A stretch of DNA of 64,000 bases, from contig NZ_JAQNDK010000002.1 in the NCBI RefSeq assembly GCF_028368935.1, positions 310,001 to 374,000 on the forward strand. The letters run 5' to 3'. Shown one piece after another: positions 8,816 to 16,670 of the stretch. The notes under the pieces were generated by a model. The model was not told the DNA's origin and made no database searches. It saw nothing but the letters and a program-made list of their open reading frames with translations. Each line of letters opens with the position of its first letter. Position 1 is the first letter of the stretch. The position numbers and the translations under genes were made by a program. Source of the DNA: Sorangium aterium. Its GTDB lineage: Bacteria; Myxococcota_A; Polyangia; Polyangiales; Polyangiaceae.

Positions 8816-10168
8816 ATGAGAGTCGGCGTCGCTGTCACCGTCCTTGTCTCCTCTTCCTTCCTCGCCGCCTGCTCCGACGGCGGCACCTCGGCCGGAGACG
8901 GCGGGACCGGAGGAATGCCCGGATCCGGTGGCGCTGCGGGGACGGGCGCCGCCGGCGCGACGGGGATGGGCGGCTCTTCGAGCGTGGGCGGCGCGGGCGG
9001 CGCGGGCCCGGGCGAGCCGATCGATCTTTGCGCGGGCCTCGTGCAGGACAAGGACGCGCGCCCGATGACCGAGCTCGCCAAGCCGGCGCTCGGCGAGGCC
9101 GTCACCGACGCCGAGTTCGGCACCACGATCCGCCGGATCACGGCGGTCGCGCCGGGCGGCGGGAACGACCCGGTCATCAAGCCGATGTACTCGACCATCT
9201 CGGCGTGGAACGCGGACGAGTCGAGGCTCATCCTCTTCTCGGTCGCGGCCGGCGAGCACCAGCTCTACGACGGCAAAACCTACGAGTTCATCGAGGCGCT
9301 CGACATCTCGCCTGCGGACATCGAGCAGGTGTACTGGCACACCTCCGAGCCCGACGTCCTGTTCTACGTGGACGACAAGGACTTCATCCGTTACCACGTC
9401 GGCTCCGGGACGAAGGAGGTCGTGACGACGTTCGACTTCTGCTCGGGCGGCGCGAGCGCGGGCAGCGACCCGCTGTTCATGTCGTGGGATTCGAACCGCA
9501 TCGGCCTCGCGTGCGACGATCAGGTGTTCCTCTATGATATCGGCCAGAATACGGTACTCGCCAGGAAGGCCCTCGACGAGAACCCCGCCCAGGTCGCGCC
9601 GAGCGGGACGCTCGCGTTCCTGAGCGACAGCGGCGGCGTGATCGATCCGCAGCTGAACGTGGTGCGCACGCTGGACCTGCTGGAGCCGTACGGCCACGCG
9701 TCGCTGAGCATGGTGAACGGCCACGACACCTGGAACGGGGCTGTCTATGATCCCGGCCCCGGCGGGAACGACGACCTCGGGCTCCTCGTGACATGGGATC
9801 TCGCGGAGGGCACCTCGAAGGTGGTCATTGGCCCGGAGACGGGGTGGCCCTATCCCCCGACAGGGCACATCTCGGGGATGGCGTACAAGCAGCCGGGGTG
9901 GGTCTTCGTGTCGTCGATCGGCGATGCGTCGGGCGGAGGGGTGCTCGACATGGAAAACCTGATCGCCGACACGAGCACGGGCAAGGTCTGCCGCATTGGC
10001 CGCCACCGGAGCTGGGGCAAGGAGAACACCCACCTCGCCGAGCCGTACTGGGCCGAGCCGCACACCGTGCCCAGCCCCAGCGGCACGCGCGCCGTGTTCG
10101 GGAGCGACTGGGGCAACGGGGATACCGTCGACGCCTACGTGATCGAGCTGCCCAGCTACGAACCGTGA
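8816..10168 (+). CDS. Secreted lipoprotein with beta-propeller-like repeats
   Basis: A 450-residue predicted lipoprotein: signal peptide VTVLVSSSFLAAC with a lipobox (LAAC), a Gly/Ser/Ala-rich spacer of about 50 residues, then repeated beta-rich blades with Asp/Trp/Ser/Pro turns, for example the motifs SAWNADESRLI, MSWDSNRIGLAC and PSPSGTRAVFGSDW. The pattern recalls TolB-like or oligogalacturonate-lyase-like propellers, but I cannot assign an activity. The start at 8816 is chosen because AAGGAA lies 6 bases upstream and the signal peptide begins there. It is transcribed divergently from the PhzF-like gene. Confidence 0.7.
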   Translation: MRVGVAVTVLVSSSFLAACSDGGTSAGDGGTGGMPGSGGAAGTGAAGATGMGGSSSVGGAGGAGPGEPIDLCAGLVQDKDARPMTELAKPALGEAVTDAEFGTTIRRITAVAPGGGNDPVIKPMYSTISAWNADESRLILFSVAAGEHQLYDGKTYEFIEALDISPADIEQVYWHTSEPDVLFYVDDKDFIRYHVGSGTKEVVTTFDFCSGGASAGSDPLFMSWDSNRIGLACDDQVFLYDIGQNTVLARKALDENPAQVAPSGTLAFLSDSGGVIDPQLNVVRTLDLLEPYGHASLSMVNGHDTWNGAVYDPGPGGNDDLGLLVTWDLAEGTSKVVIGPETGWPYPPTGHISGMAYKQPGWVFVSSIGDASGGGVLDMENLIADTSTGKVCRIGRHRSWGKENTHLAEPYWAEPHTVPSPSGTRAVFGSDWGNGDTVDAYVIELPSYEP

Positions 10169-10382
10169 TGACGGGACGCGACTGGCCGCGCTGGCGTGCC
10201 GGAGGTGCTCCCTGTCGTGCCGGTGCCGCCGATCGCGCCCCCGCTCCCGCCGCCGCCGGAGCTCGAGTCCGAGGGTGAGAAATCCCAGCCCAGAAAGGCA
10301 ATGAAGACTCCGGGGGGAAGCGCAGCGTCGAGCGTGCCGTTCGCCCTTGTCTTGCGCGCCGCGGCCGACATTCTACGCGCCC

Positions 10383-10811
10383 ATGTCCGCCACGCCCGAG
10401 CCCTCTCCTCCCCTCGTCCTCGTCGCAGCCGCCGTCATCATCGAGCGCGGCCGCGTCCTGCTCACGCAGCGCAAGGCGGGCGCGCACCTCGAGGGCGCGT
10501 GGGAGTTCCCCGGCGGCAAGGTCGAGGCCGATGAGGATCCGCGAGACGCCCTGATCCGCGAGCTGCGCGAGGAGATCGGCGTCGAGGCCCAGGTCGGCGA
10601 CATCGTCGAGGTGACTTACCACCGCTATCCGAAGAAGCCGGTGCTCCTCCTCTTCTACGCCGCCGCCCTCGCCGAGGGCTCGCCCGCGCCCGCCGCGCTC
10701 GACGTCGCCGCCGTGCGCTGGGCTGAGGCGGCCGATCTCCGGGACGAGCTCTTTCCCCCCGCCGACGTCGCGGTGCTCGCCAAGGTGCGCGCGCGCCTCG
10801 CGGGAGCCTAG
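10383..10811 (+). CDS. mutT: NUDIX hydrolase, MutT-like (8-oxo-dGTPase family)
   Basis: A 142-residue NUDIX protein. The complete NUDIX box GGKVEADEDPRDALIRELRE followed by EIG is present at about residues 41-64, with the GAWEFPGGK lead-in typical of MutT proteins that cleanse oxidised guanine nucleotides. Length fits a single-domain MutT. I prefer the ATG at 10383, which directly precedes SATPEPSPPLVLVAAAVI; an in-frame upstream ATG at 10347 would add 12 residues without family support. Nucleotide specificity cannot be read from sequence, so the symbol is provisional. Confidence 0.85.
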   Translation: MSATPEPSPPLVLVAAAVIIERGRVLLTQRKAGAHLEGAWEFPGGKVEADEDPRDALIRELREEIGVEAQVGDIVEVTYHRYPKKPVLLLFYAAALAEGSPAPAALDVAAVRWAEAADLRDELFPPADVAVLAKVRARLAGA

Positions 10812-10827
10812 CCCCGTCGTCGGGGCT
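10810..10827. terminator. Perfect hairpin between convergent mutT and ccdA-like genes
   Basis: AGCCCCG, loop TCGT, CGGGGCT: seven perfect pairs closed by a four-base loop. It touches both stop codons (mutT TAG at 10809-10811; the other gene's stop begins at 10827). Probably a bidirectional terminator; no T tract. Confidence 0.55.
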
Positions 10828-11933
10828 CACAGGGCAGGGGGGCACGCCTCGCCGCGGACGTCGCCGATGAGGCTCGCGAGCCGCTGGGCAGGCAGCTCGC
10901 CGACGGCGCGCTCCACCTCCTGCCCTGCGGCGTCGACGCTGAGGAACGTCGGCACGAAGCGCACGCCGTAGCGGGCGGCGAGGGCACGCCCGCGCGGGTC
11001 GTCGACCTGGATGCGCAGGACGGTGCCGTCCTCCCTGGCGCAGCGCGCCTCGAGCTCCTTCATGAGCGGCGCCATGCGCTCGCACACCGCGCAGTGCGCG
11101 CTCTCGAACTCGAGCAGCCGAGGCATCCCCTCGGGCAGCGCGACGTCGCCGTGCGCCACGGCGCCCTCCGGGGCCGCGCACGCGCCGGCGGGGCCGACCT
11201 CGCAGGGCGCACCCGCGTCCAGGGCCGCCGCGGGCGCCGGCGAGAGGGCGTCCAGACGGCCGGCGGCGACCGCGATCCCGGCGGCCACGAGCAGCGCCCC
11301 CGTCAGGCGCTGGAGGGCCGGCGTGGCCGGCATCACGCGGCGCGCGAGCTCTACGGCAGCCGGCCCGACGAAGGCCGCGGCGACGAGCGGCGCGGCGAGG
11401 CCCGCGGCGTAAGCGCCGAGCTGGATCGCGCCGGTGAGCGGGCTCGCGCCCGCGCTGGCCGAATAGGTCAGCGCGGCGCCGAGCACCGGGCCGACGCACG
11501 GCGTCCACCCTGCCGCGAAGGCGATCCCGAAGAGCGTGCCCCCCCAGAAGCCGCCCGCGCTCGGGAGGCGGGAGAGGAGCGGGCGCGCCTCGCGCTCCAG
11601 CCACGGGAGGCGCAGCACGCCCAGGAGCTTCGCGCCGAAGAGCGCCAGGATCACGCCGGAGGCGACGGTGAACGCGCGCCGGTGGGGCGCGAGGACCGCC
11701 GCGATCGCCGAGGCGCCGGCGCCGAGCGCGACGAGCACGATCGCGAGGCCGATCGCGAAGCCGACACCGGCGAGGCGCACGCCGCGCTTCGCCGCCGCGG
11801 GGTCCGGACCGCCGAGCGCCCCGGCGCCGCCGAGGGCCGACAGGTAGACGGGGAGCATCGGGAGCACGCAGGGCGACGCGAACGTCAGCAGCCCCGCGCC
11901 GAAGAGCGTCAGCAATGAACCGATCGTCATCAT
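10827..11933 (-). CDS. CcdA/DsbD-like membrane protein fused to a thioredoxin-like domain
   Basis: A 368-residue fusion. Residues 1 to about 235 form a CcdA-type six-helix membrane domain with the two redox cysteines in FASPCVLPMLPVYLSALG and AAGWTPCVGPVLGAAL. The C-terminal third is a thioredoxin-like domain with a CxxC site, AHCAVCERM, and the cis-proline strand GVRFVPTFLSVD. The protein would carry electrons from the cytoplasm to an outward-facing thioredoxin domain, supporting cytochrome c maturation or disulfide reduction. GAGGA precedes the twin ATG start. The gene begins 21 bases after the anti-sigma gene on the same strand, so it is the third gene of the sigma operon, which suggests thiol or envelope stress. 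Confidence 0.88.
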   Translation of the reverse strand: MMTIGSLLTLFGAGLLTFASPCVLPMLPVYLSALGGAGALGGPDPAAAKRGVRLAGVGFAIGLAIVLVALGAGASAIAAVLAPHRRAFTVASGVILALFGAKLLGVLRLPWLEREARPLLSRLPSAGGFWGGTLFGIAFAAGWTPCVGPVLGAALTYSASAGASPLTGAIQLGAYAAGLAAPLVAAAFVGPAAVELARRVMPATPALQRLTGALLVAAGIAVAAGRLDALSPAPAAALDAGAPCEVGPAGACAAPEGAVAHGDVALPEGMPRLLEFESAHCAVCERMAPLMKELEARCAREDGTVLRIQVDDPRGRALAARYGVRFVPTFLSVDAAGQEVERAVGELPAQRLASLIGDVRGEACPPAL

Positions 11934-11954
11934 GGGTCCTCGAGATCGACGGGA

Positions 11955-12698
11955 TCAGCGCCCGAAAAGCGCCGGCGCGAGCGCCGCTGCGTCCACTTCA
12001 GCCACCGCGAGCACCGGCTGCTCCACGCTCCTTGCGCAGATCGCGTTGCCGAGCGGCCCCTGGGTGCACCCCACGCTGCGCCCCGCGAGCGCACGCGCCG
12101 CGGTCGCGGCGCCGGAGCCGGGCGGCGGCACGAACACCGTGAGCGGCTTGTCCCCGCTCTCATACATGAGCGCCGCCGTGCGCGTGCCGCCGATCTGGCA
12201 GAGGCGCGCCCCGAGCAGCCGGGCGCCGGACACCGGCGGGACGGTCACCGCGTAGCCGAGCTTCCCCTCGAGCCACCCGGCGACGGCGCCCGGATCGGAG
12301 GACTCGAAGTCGCACGGGCGCTCGCGCGCGAAGCCCCGCACGTGGTGGCTCACGAGCTCGTCGGCCATCGCCGCGCTCACGCCCCGGCTCGGGCTGCCGA
12401 CGAGCAGCGCGGCGGCCGCCGCGACCGCGGCGAGGGCGGCCGTGATCGCCCAGGGGCCGCGGCGCCGCGCGCGCGCGTTCCGCGCGGCGGCCTCCGCCCG
12501 ATCGCGCAGGCGCTCCGGGACCTCCCCGTCCGCCTTGGCGACGAGCGCGCGCCGCACGCCGCCGAGGACCTCCGCGGCGCGCCGGCAGGGCCCGCAGCCG
12601 GCGACGTGCGCCTCGATCCGCGCCGCGTCTTCGGGCGTCACCTCGTCGTCGTGCCACGCCGAAATGTTCTCGAACCACTCGCGGTTGCACCCTGCCAT
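11955..12698 (-). CDS. Zinc-type membrane anti-sigma factor
   Basis: A 247-residue protein with an N-terminal ZAS-type domain: HVAGCGPC gives the HxxxCxxC zinc motif at about residues 31-38. A single membrane segment (WAITAALAAVAAAAALLV) near residues 89-106 is followed by a periplasmic domain of about 140 residues with three cysteines. It presumably binds and silences the ECF sigma factor encoded immediately upstream. I chose the ATG at 12698 because AGGAG lies 6 bases upstream; this makes it overlap the end of the sigma gene by 61 bases. The periplasmic part could sense thiol or redox state given the CcdA-thioredoxin neighbour, but that is inference. Confidence 0.85.
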   Translation of the reverse strand: MAGCNREWFENISAWHDDEVTPEDAARIEAHVAGCGPCRRAAEVLGGVRRALVAKADGEVPERLRDRAEAAARNARARRRGPWAITAALAAVAAAAALLVGSPSRGVSAAMADELVSHHVRGFARERPCDFESSDPGAVAGWLEGKLGYAVTVPPVSGARLLGARLCQIGGTRTAALMYESGDKPLTVFVPPPGSGAATAARALAGRSVGCTQGPLGNAICARSVEQPVLAVAEVDAAALAPALFGR

Positions 12699-13222
12699 GA
12701 CGTCTCCTCGCATCGTTCGGAGAGGCCCTCGACGAGCGCCAGCCGCGCCCTCGAGAGCCGTGATCGTACCGTGCCCACCGGGCACCCCTGGAGATCGGCG
12801 ATCTCCTCGTAGGAGAGCTCCTCGACCTCCCGCAGGAGCAGCGCCTCGCGCCACTCCGGGGGCAAGCGCGCGAGCGCGCGCTCGACCTCGTCCGCGAAGC
12901 CGCGCTCGAGCAGCTCCGCCTCCAGATCTCCCTGCGGCTCCGGCACCGACTCGGCGCCGCGGCCGCCCTCGATCACCTCGAGCCGCTGCCGCGCGCCGCG
13001 CGTCGCGTTGAGCAGCACCGTTCGCTCGATGCGGAGCAGCCACGAGCGCATGCGATCCTCGTCGCGCAGGTCGGTGTGCCGCTCGATCGCGCGCACGAGC
13101 GTCGCCTGCGCCAGATCCTCGGCGTCCTGCTCCGAGCGCGTCAGGCGGCGCGCCGCGCGCAGGAGGCACGGGAGCTCGGCGAGGAGCCGATCGACGAACG
13201 AGGTGTGGGGAGACGTGGGCAT
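12638..13222 (-). CDS. ECF-type RNA polymerase sigma factor
   Basis: A 194-residue sigma-70 family protein with only regions 2 and 4. Region 2 includes RSEQDAEDLAQATLVRAIE and the RSWLLRIERTVLLN helix; region 4 is LPPEWREALLLREVEELSYE followed by EIADLQGCPVGTVRSRLSRA, a helix-turn-helix. I start it at the ATG at 13222 rather than the one at 13315, because the earlier 31 residues are unlike sigma factors and would begin upstream of the likely promoter. The last 20 codons overlap the anti-sigma gene, so translation is probably coupled. An ECF-like promoter lies about 60 bases upstream, suggesting autoregulation. Confidence 0.92.
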   Translation of the reverse strand: MPTSPHTSFVDRLLAELPCLLRAARRLTRSEQDAEDLAQATLVRAIERHTDLRDEDRMRSWLLRIERTVLLNATRGARQRLEVIEGGRGAESVPEPQGDLEAELLERGFADEVERALARLPPEWREALLLREVEELSYEEIADLQGCPVGTVRSRLSRARLALVEGLSERCEETSWQGATASGSRTFRRGTTTR

Positions 13223-13280
13223 GGGCTGGACCGGGAGCCGGAGGGCTGTGCGCCGCCTCGTTCCCCAGACACTCTGAGGA

Positions 13281-13305
13281 CACGGCGAGCCCCGCGAAAA
13301 GTTCC
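13281..13305 (-). promoter_or_regulatory. Candidate autoregulated ECF promoter
   Basis: On the minus strand GGAAC (13305-13301) is separated by 16 bases from CGTG (13284-13281), matching the general GGAAC-N16-CGT layout of ECF promoters; the -35 is extended as GGAACTTTT. It is correctly oriented and about 60 bases ahead of the sigma gene start. Confidence 0.5.
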
Positions 13306-13438
13306 TGACCGTCACGCCTCGCCGGGATCCCGGCGTGCCGACGGCTCGCGGCGGTTCGCGCCGCGGTTTCGTCCTCGGGCGACGAGGTGCGAGCGGCTAG
13401 CCCGTCGCCGGGTCAGGCCCGAGCTGCGCGGGCGGCGC

Positions 13439-14548
13439 TCAGCCGGCGATGCCGGCCCGCCTGGCCGAGAAGGGCGACAGATCGAGCGGCGGCTCCTCTC
13501 CGGCGATCAACGCCGCCACGATCTTCGCGGTCACCGGGGCGAGCAGCACGCCGTTGCGGAAGTGCCCTGTCGCGAAGATCAGATTGGCGATCTCCCCCTC
13601 GCCGAGGATCGGCAGCGCGTCCTTCGGGTGGGGCCGGAGGCCGGCCCACGTCCTGCCGATCGGCGCGTCGCCGAGCGCGGGCACGAGCCGGAGCGCCGCG
13701 GTCAGGAGGTCGCGCACGGCGCGCGACGTCACCGCGGTGACGTAGCCGGCGAACTCCGTGGTCGCGCCGACGAGCACGCGCCCGTCGTCGCGCGGCGACA
13801 GGTAGCAGCCGGGGCCGTAGACGACCTGCGAGAGCACCGGCGTCGCCGGCGTGAGCTCGACGATCTGCCCGCGCGCCGGGCGCACCGCCGAGGGCGCGAG
13901 GCCCGACGCCTCCAGCAGCGACGACCAGCTCCCGGCGGCGAGCACCGTCCAGCGCGCCTCGACCTTCGTTCCGTCCTCGAGCTGCGCGCCGCGCGCGTGC
14001 TCCCGCTCGACCACGATGCGCCGCACGGTCGCCCCGGTGCTGAACTGCACGCCCGCGCGCTCCGCCGCGATGCGCAGCGCGCGCATGAGCGACGGCGGAT
14101 CGATGCGCGCCTCGTCGGCGAGCCACGCGCCGCCGGCGACCTCGTCGCAGAGGGCCGGCGCGTGCGCGCGCGCCCCGTCGCCGTCGCAGATCTCGACGGC
14201 GAGGCCGGCTTCCCGCTGCCACGCGAGCTCGCGCGCGATCTCTTCACGTCCTTCAGCGGTGAACGCCACGCGGAGGGCGCCGCTCTGCCGGTACCCGACG
14301 TCGATCCCCGTCGCCTCGACGAGCGACCCGGCGAGCTCCGCGTACAGGGCGCGGCTCGCGAGGCAGAGCCGCGCGAGGGGGCCGTCGCCCGCGGCCTCGA
14401 GCTGGGGGCCGATGATCCCCGCCGCCGCCCAGGAAGCGCCCTCGCCCTGGTTGCGCTCGAGGACGCGGACAGACAGCCCGCGCCGCGCCAGGGCCAGCGC
14501 CGAGGCGCACCCGGCCACGCCGCCGCCGATCACCACCACGTCGCTCAT
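13439..14548 (-). CDS. thiO: Glycine oxidase-like FAD enzyme (ThiO family)
   Basis: A 369-residue DAO-family flavoenzyme. The N-terminal FAD motif is VVVIGGGVAGCASALALARR; the AAAGIIGPQLEA segment and the late GRTWAGLRPHPKDALPILGE and FATGHFRNGVLLAP motifs are those of ThiO glycine oxidases, which make the imine used for the thiazole of thiamine. No other thi gene is in the window, so a role as a general amine or amino acid oxidase is possible. The ATG at 14548 is used, because a TATGCA box lies seven bases upstream; another in-frame ATG is at 14560. Confidence 0.83.
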   Translation of the reverse strand: MSDVVVIGGGVAGCASALALARRGLSVRVLERNQGEGASWAAAGIIGPQLEAAGDGPLARLCLASRALYAELAGSLVEATGIDVGYRQSGALRVAFTAEGREEIARELAWQREAGLAVEICDGDGARAHAPALCDEVAGGAWLADEARIDPPSLMRALRIAAERAGVQFSTGATVRRIVVEREHARGAQLEDGTKVEARWTVLAAGSWSSLLEASGLAPSAVRPARGQIVELTPATPVLSQVVYGPGCYLSPRDDGRVLVGATTEFAGYVTAVTSRAVRDLLTAALRLVPALGDAPIGRTWAGLRPHPKDALPILGEGEIANLIFATGHFRNGVLLAPVTAKIVAALIAGEEPPLDLSPFSARRAGIAG

Positions 14549-14555
14549 CGGCGCG

Positions 14556-14561
14556 TGCATA
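14556..14561 (-). promoter_or_regulatory. Possible -10 box of thiO
   Basis: TATGCA lies seven bases before the chosen start with no Shine-Dalgarno sequence, consistent with a leaderless transcript. Confidence 0.3.
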
Positions 14562-14870
14562 GCACGCCGGGCGCCGAGGGCAGCCACACAACCTGGAGCG
14601 CAGCGAGCGCGGCGCACTGCGACATGGGAGCGGGGGCTGGTGCGCGGGATGCGCCGGTGAGGGGGAGGTTCTATCGACGAGCGACCGCGGGGCGGCGTCG
14701 GGGCGTGCGCCTTTCGGAGCACTTGCGCTGGGGAAACCCGGCAGGGGTGGGAGGGAAGCGCTGCCGGGGCTGGCAGGGGAAGAGGGAAGCGCTGCCAGGT
14801 GCTGGAAGCGGCGTGGGCAGTGTGTTTGCGCCGAGGAAGCGCTAAGTTCTGCAGAAATGCGGAGGGTCGA
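14562..14870. other. Divergent intergenic region thiO/toxin pair
   Basis: About 310 bases without a supported gene. It holds the promoter side of both flanking genes; TAAGTT at 14843-14848 could be the -10 of the toxin pair. Nothing else is recognisable. Confidence 0.5.
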
Positions 14871-15167
14871 ATGAGGATCGTCGTGGAAATACGGGAAGAT
14901 GCGTTCCGTACGCCCAAGACCTCGCAGCAGATCGCTGAAGAGATGCGGCATGCGGCGACGGCTTTCTGGGTCGCGCGAGGGGACGTCGCGCCGGAAGCAG
15001 CAAATGACCTCGCCGCGCCGGCCCCGCCCGAGGACCTCGCCGCGCCGCCCCTGCCCGAGAAGGAGGGGACGTTGATGGACCTCTTGCTGAGCATGCCCGA
15101 CGTAGGAGAGGACGCCGACTTCGAGCGCCCCCTGGACTACGGGCGACCGGTCATCGAGTTCGATTGA
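14871..15167 (+). CDS. Putative antitoxin partner of PIN toxin
   Basis: A 98-residue acidic protein of no family I recognise. The first half (IREDAFRTPKTSQQIAEEM) could be a small helical DNA-binding region. A Pro/Ala-rich linker follows, and the last 30 residues are acidic with the motif MPDVGEDADFERPLDYGRP, as expected of an antitoxin tail that wraps the toxin active site. GGAGGG lies 4-9 bases before the ATG. It ends 26 bases before the PIN gene, on the same strand. The antitoxin role rests on this arrangement, not on homology. Confidence 0.6.
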   Translation: MRIVVEIREDAFRTPKTSQQIAEEMRHAATAFWVARGDVAPEAANDLAAPAPPEDLAAPPLPEKEGTLMDLLLSMPDVGEDADFERPLDYGRPVIEFD

Positions 15168-15193
15168 GGCGCTTTCCCAGTGGAGCTTCCGGA

Positions 15194-15619
15194 ATGGGGT
15201 TTCTGATCGACACCAATGTGCTCTCGGAGCTGCGCAAGCAGGCGCGGGCCAACAGCAACGTCCTCCGATGGGCTGCAACAAACCGCGAGAGCGACCTGTT
15301 TTTGTCGGCGCTGGTTATCGGCGAGGTTCGGCGTGGCATCGAGGGGGTGCGCATACGGGATCCCGTTCAGGCGGGATCGCTCGACACGTGGCTCAACGCG
15401 GTCATCGCGTCATTCGGCTCACGGGTCCTTCCCGTCACCGTGGAGATCGCAGACGTCTGGGGGCGGCTACCCGCCCCTGATCGGCTACCTGAGATAGACG
15501 GTCTGCTCGCCGCCACAGCCGTTGTGCACAACCTCATCCTCGTTACGCGCAATACGCGCGACGTTGCTCGGACCGGTGTCCGGTTGCTCAATCCTTTCGA
15601 ACCATGGTCCGAGGTGTAG
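15194..15619 (+). CDS. PIN-domain ribonuclease toxin, VapC/FitB-like
   Basis: A 141-residue PIN-domain protein, a metal-dependent ribonuclease fold typical of VapC-type toxins. Acidic active-site residues are visible in FLIDTNVLSELRK (Asp), VIGEVRRGIE (Glu) and EIDGLLAATA (Asp); the end motif LILVTRNTRDV is characteristic of the FitB/VapC subgroup. GGAG lies eight bases before the ATG at 15194; a TTG at 15164 overlapping the antitoxin stop is an alternative. Its last 32 bases overlap the convergent ferredoxin-like gene. Confidence 0.88.
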   Translation: MGFLIDTNVLSELRKQARANSNVLRWAATNRESDLFLSALVIGEVRRGIEGVRIRDPVQAGSLDTWLNAVIASFGSRVLPVTVEIADVWGRLPAPDRLPEIDGLLAATAVVHNLILVTRNTRDVARTGVRLLNPFEPWSEV

Positions 15620-16631
15620 TCGCATGGCCCTCAAGCCATCGTACGAGGATCATCGGCCCGCGCGACGATCCTCGCGACAGTAGGCCCTCGATGCCTCCGC
15701 GCTGACCCGCTCGTCCCGAGGAGGGCGTGGTGGTCGCTACTCCGAGGTCCCTCCACGGACCTCCTCGGCTGTCGCTGTCGAGCCGGGCGTTTTCGCTGGA
15801 GTTTCGGCCTCCGCTACGCCCGGGCGCCCTCACAGGTTCAGGTGCCGTCGCCTCCGATGTGTGCGCGGTTTCAGGTGTCGTGATCTCTGGTGCCTTTCCC
15901 GCGACATCCTCTGGCGCCTTCGTGGCATCGGCTGCCGTGACATCCTTCGCCACCGCGGCCGCGCCTTGCTTCACCTCCGCCGTCCCGGTCTCCGCCGCAC
16001 TCGTCGGCGAGGCCTCGTTCGCTTTCGCCGCCGCGGCATCCGCCGCCTTCGCCGCCGCCTTCGCCGCCTTCGCCGCCGCCTCCGGCGCCGCGCCCTCCGC
16101 CGCCTTCGCCGCCGCCTCCGGCGCCGCGGCCTCCGCCGCCTTCGCCGGGGCCGCCTTCGCCTTCTTCTCCTTCGCGGCCTTCGCCTCGAGCGCGCCCGCC
16201 GCGATCGGCTCGCGCTTGCCGTGGCCGACCGCGCGCGGATCGCCGTACGGGAACGCCGCGCTGCCGCTCGCGTCGATCGGCTTGCGCGGGGCCTCCGGAT
16301 CCGTCGCCGGGCTCGGCGGCGGCGCGATCGGCCGCGGCGCGCGCAGCCTGTTGCCAGGGCCGGCCTGGGTCCACACCTGCACGTCGCCGAGCACGCGCGT
16401 CCTGTTCGCCATCCGCCGCTGGCCGCGCGCGCCGAGCAGCTTCTCCAGGAACGTCGGGGGCGACGTCGCGCCGGGCTCCCCCTTCACCCAGCACGTGTAA
16501 TCGCCGATGCCGGTGCCCCGGAACGCCTCGCGGCAGACCGCTATCCCGAGCTCGGCCGCGATGTCGCTGAGGAGACGACCCGGCGAGGTCTCGACCGTCC
16601 TGTGCTCGTTGACGAAGGTGACCTTGGGCAT
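15588..16631 (-). CDS. Ferredoxin-like protein with two missing cluster ligands and an Ala/Lys-rich tail
   Basis: A 347-residue protein. Residues 1-95 follow the plant-type 2Fe-2S ferredoxin pattern: a first strand MPKVTFVNEHRTVE, a ligand loop VCREAFRGTGIGDYTCWVKG, and RRMANRTRVLGDVQVWTQ at the usual fourth-ligand site (normally R-L-A-C-Q-T-R-V). Cys33 and Cys47 remain, but the second ligand is Tyr and the fourth is Asn, so a normal cluster is unlikely. The remaining 250 residues are Ala/Lys/Glu/Pro-rich and low complexity. The gene lies 39 bases downstream of a membrane protein gene on the same strand, a likely operon. The structural reading is mine; function unknown. Confidence 0.75.
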   Translation of the reverse strand: MPKVTFVNEHRTVETSPGRLLSDIAAELGIAVCREAFRGTGIGDYTCWVKGEPGATSPPTFLEKLLGARGQRRMANRTRVLGDVQVWTQAGPGNRLRAPRPIAPPPSPATDPEAPRKPIDASGSAAFPYGDPRAVGHGKREPIAAGALEAKAAKEKKAKAAPAKAAEAAAPEAAAKAAEGAAPEAAAKAAKAAAKAADAAAAKANEASPTSAAETGTAEVKQGAAAVAKDVTAADATKAPEDVAGKAPEITTPETAHTSEATAPEPVRAPGRSGGRNSSENARLDSDSRGGPWRDLGVATTTPSSGRAGQRGGIEGLLSRGSSRGPMILVRWLEGHATTPRTMVRKD

Positions 16632-16670
16632 CGGTGGCCGGGAGCGTCCTGCTCCCCTGCCGCGAGCGCG

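Noticed and set aside
10156-10371. Gly/Ser-rich 71-codon minus-strand frame between the propeller lipoprotein and mutT
   Set aside because: No signal peptide or ribosome site, overlaps the end of the lipoprotein gene, and composition alone is not evidence.
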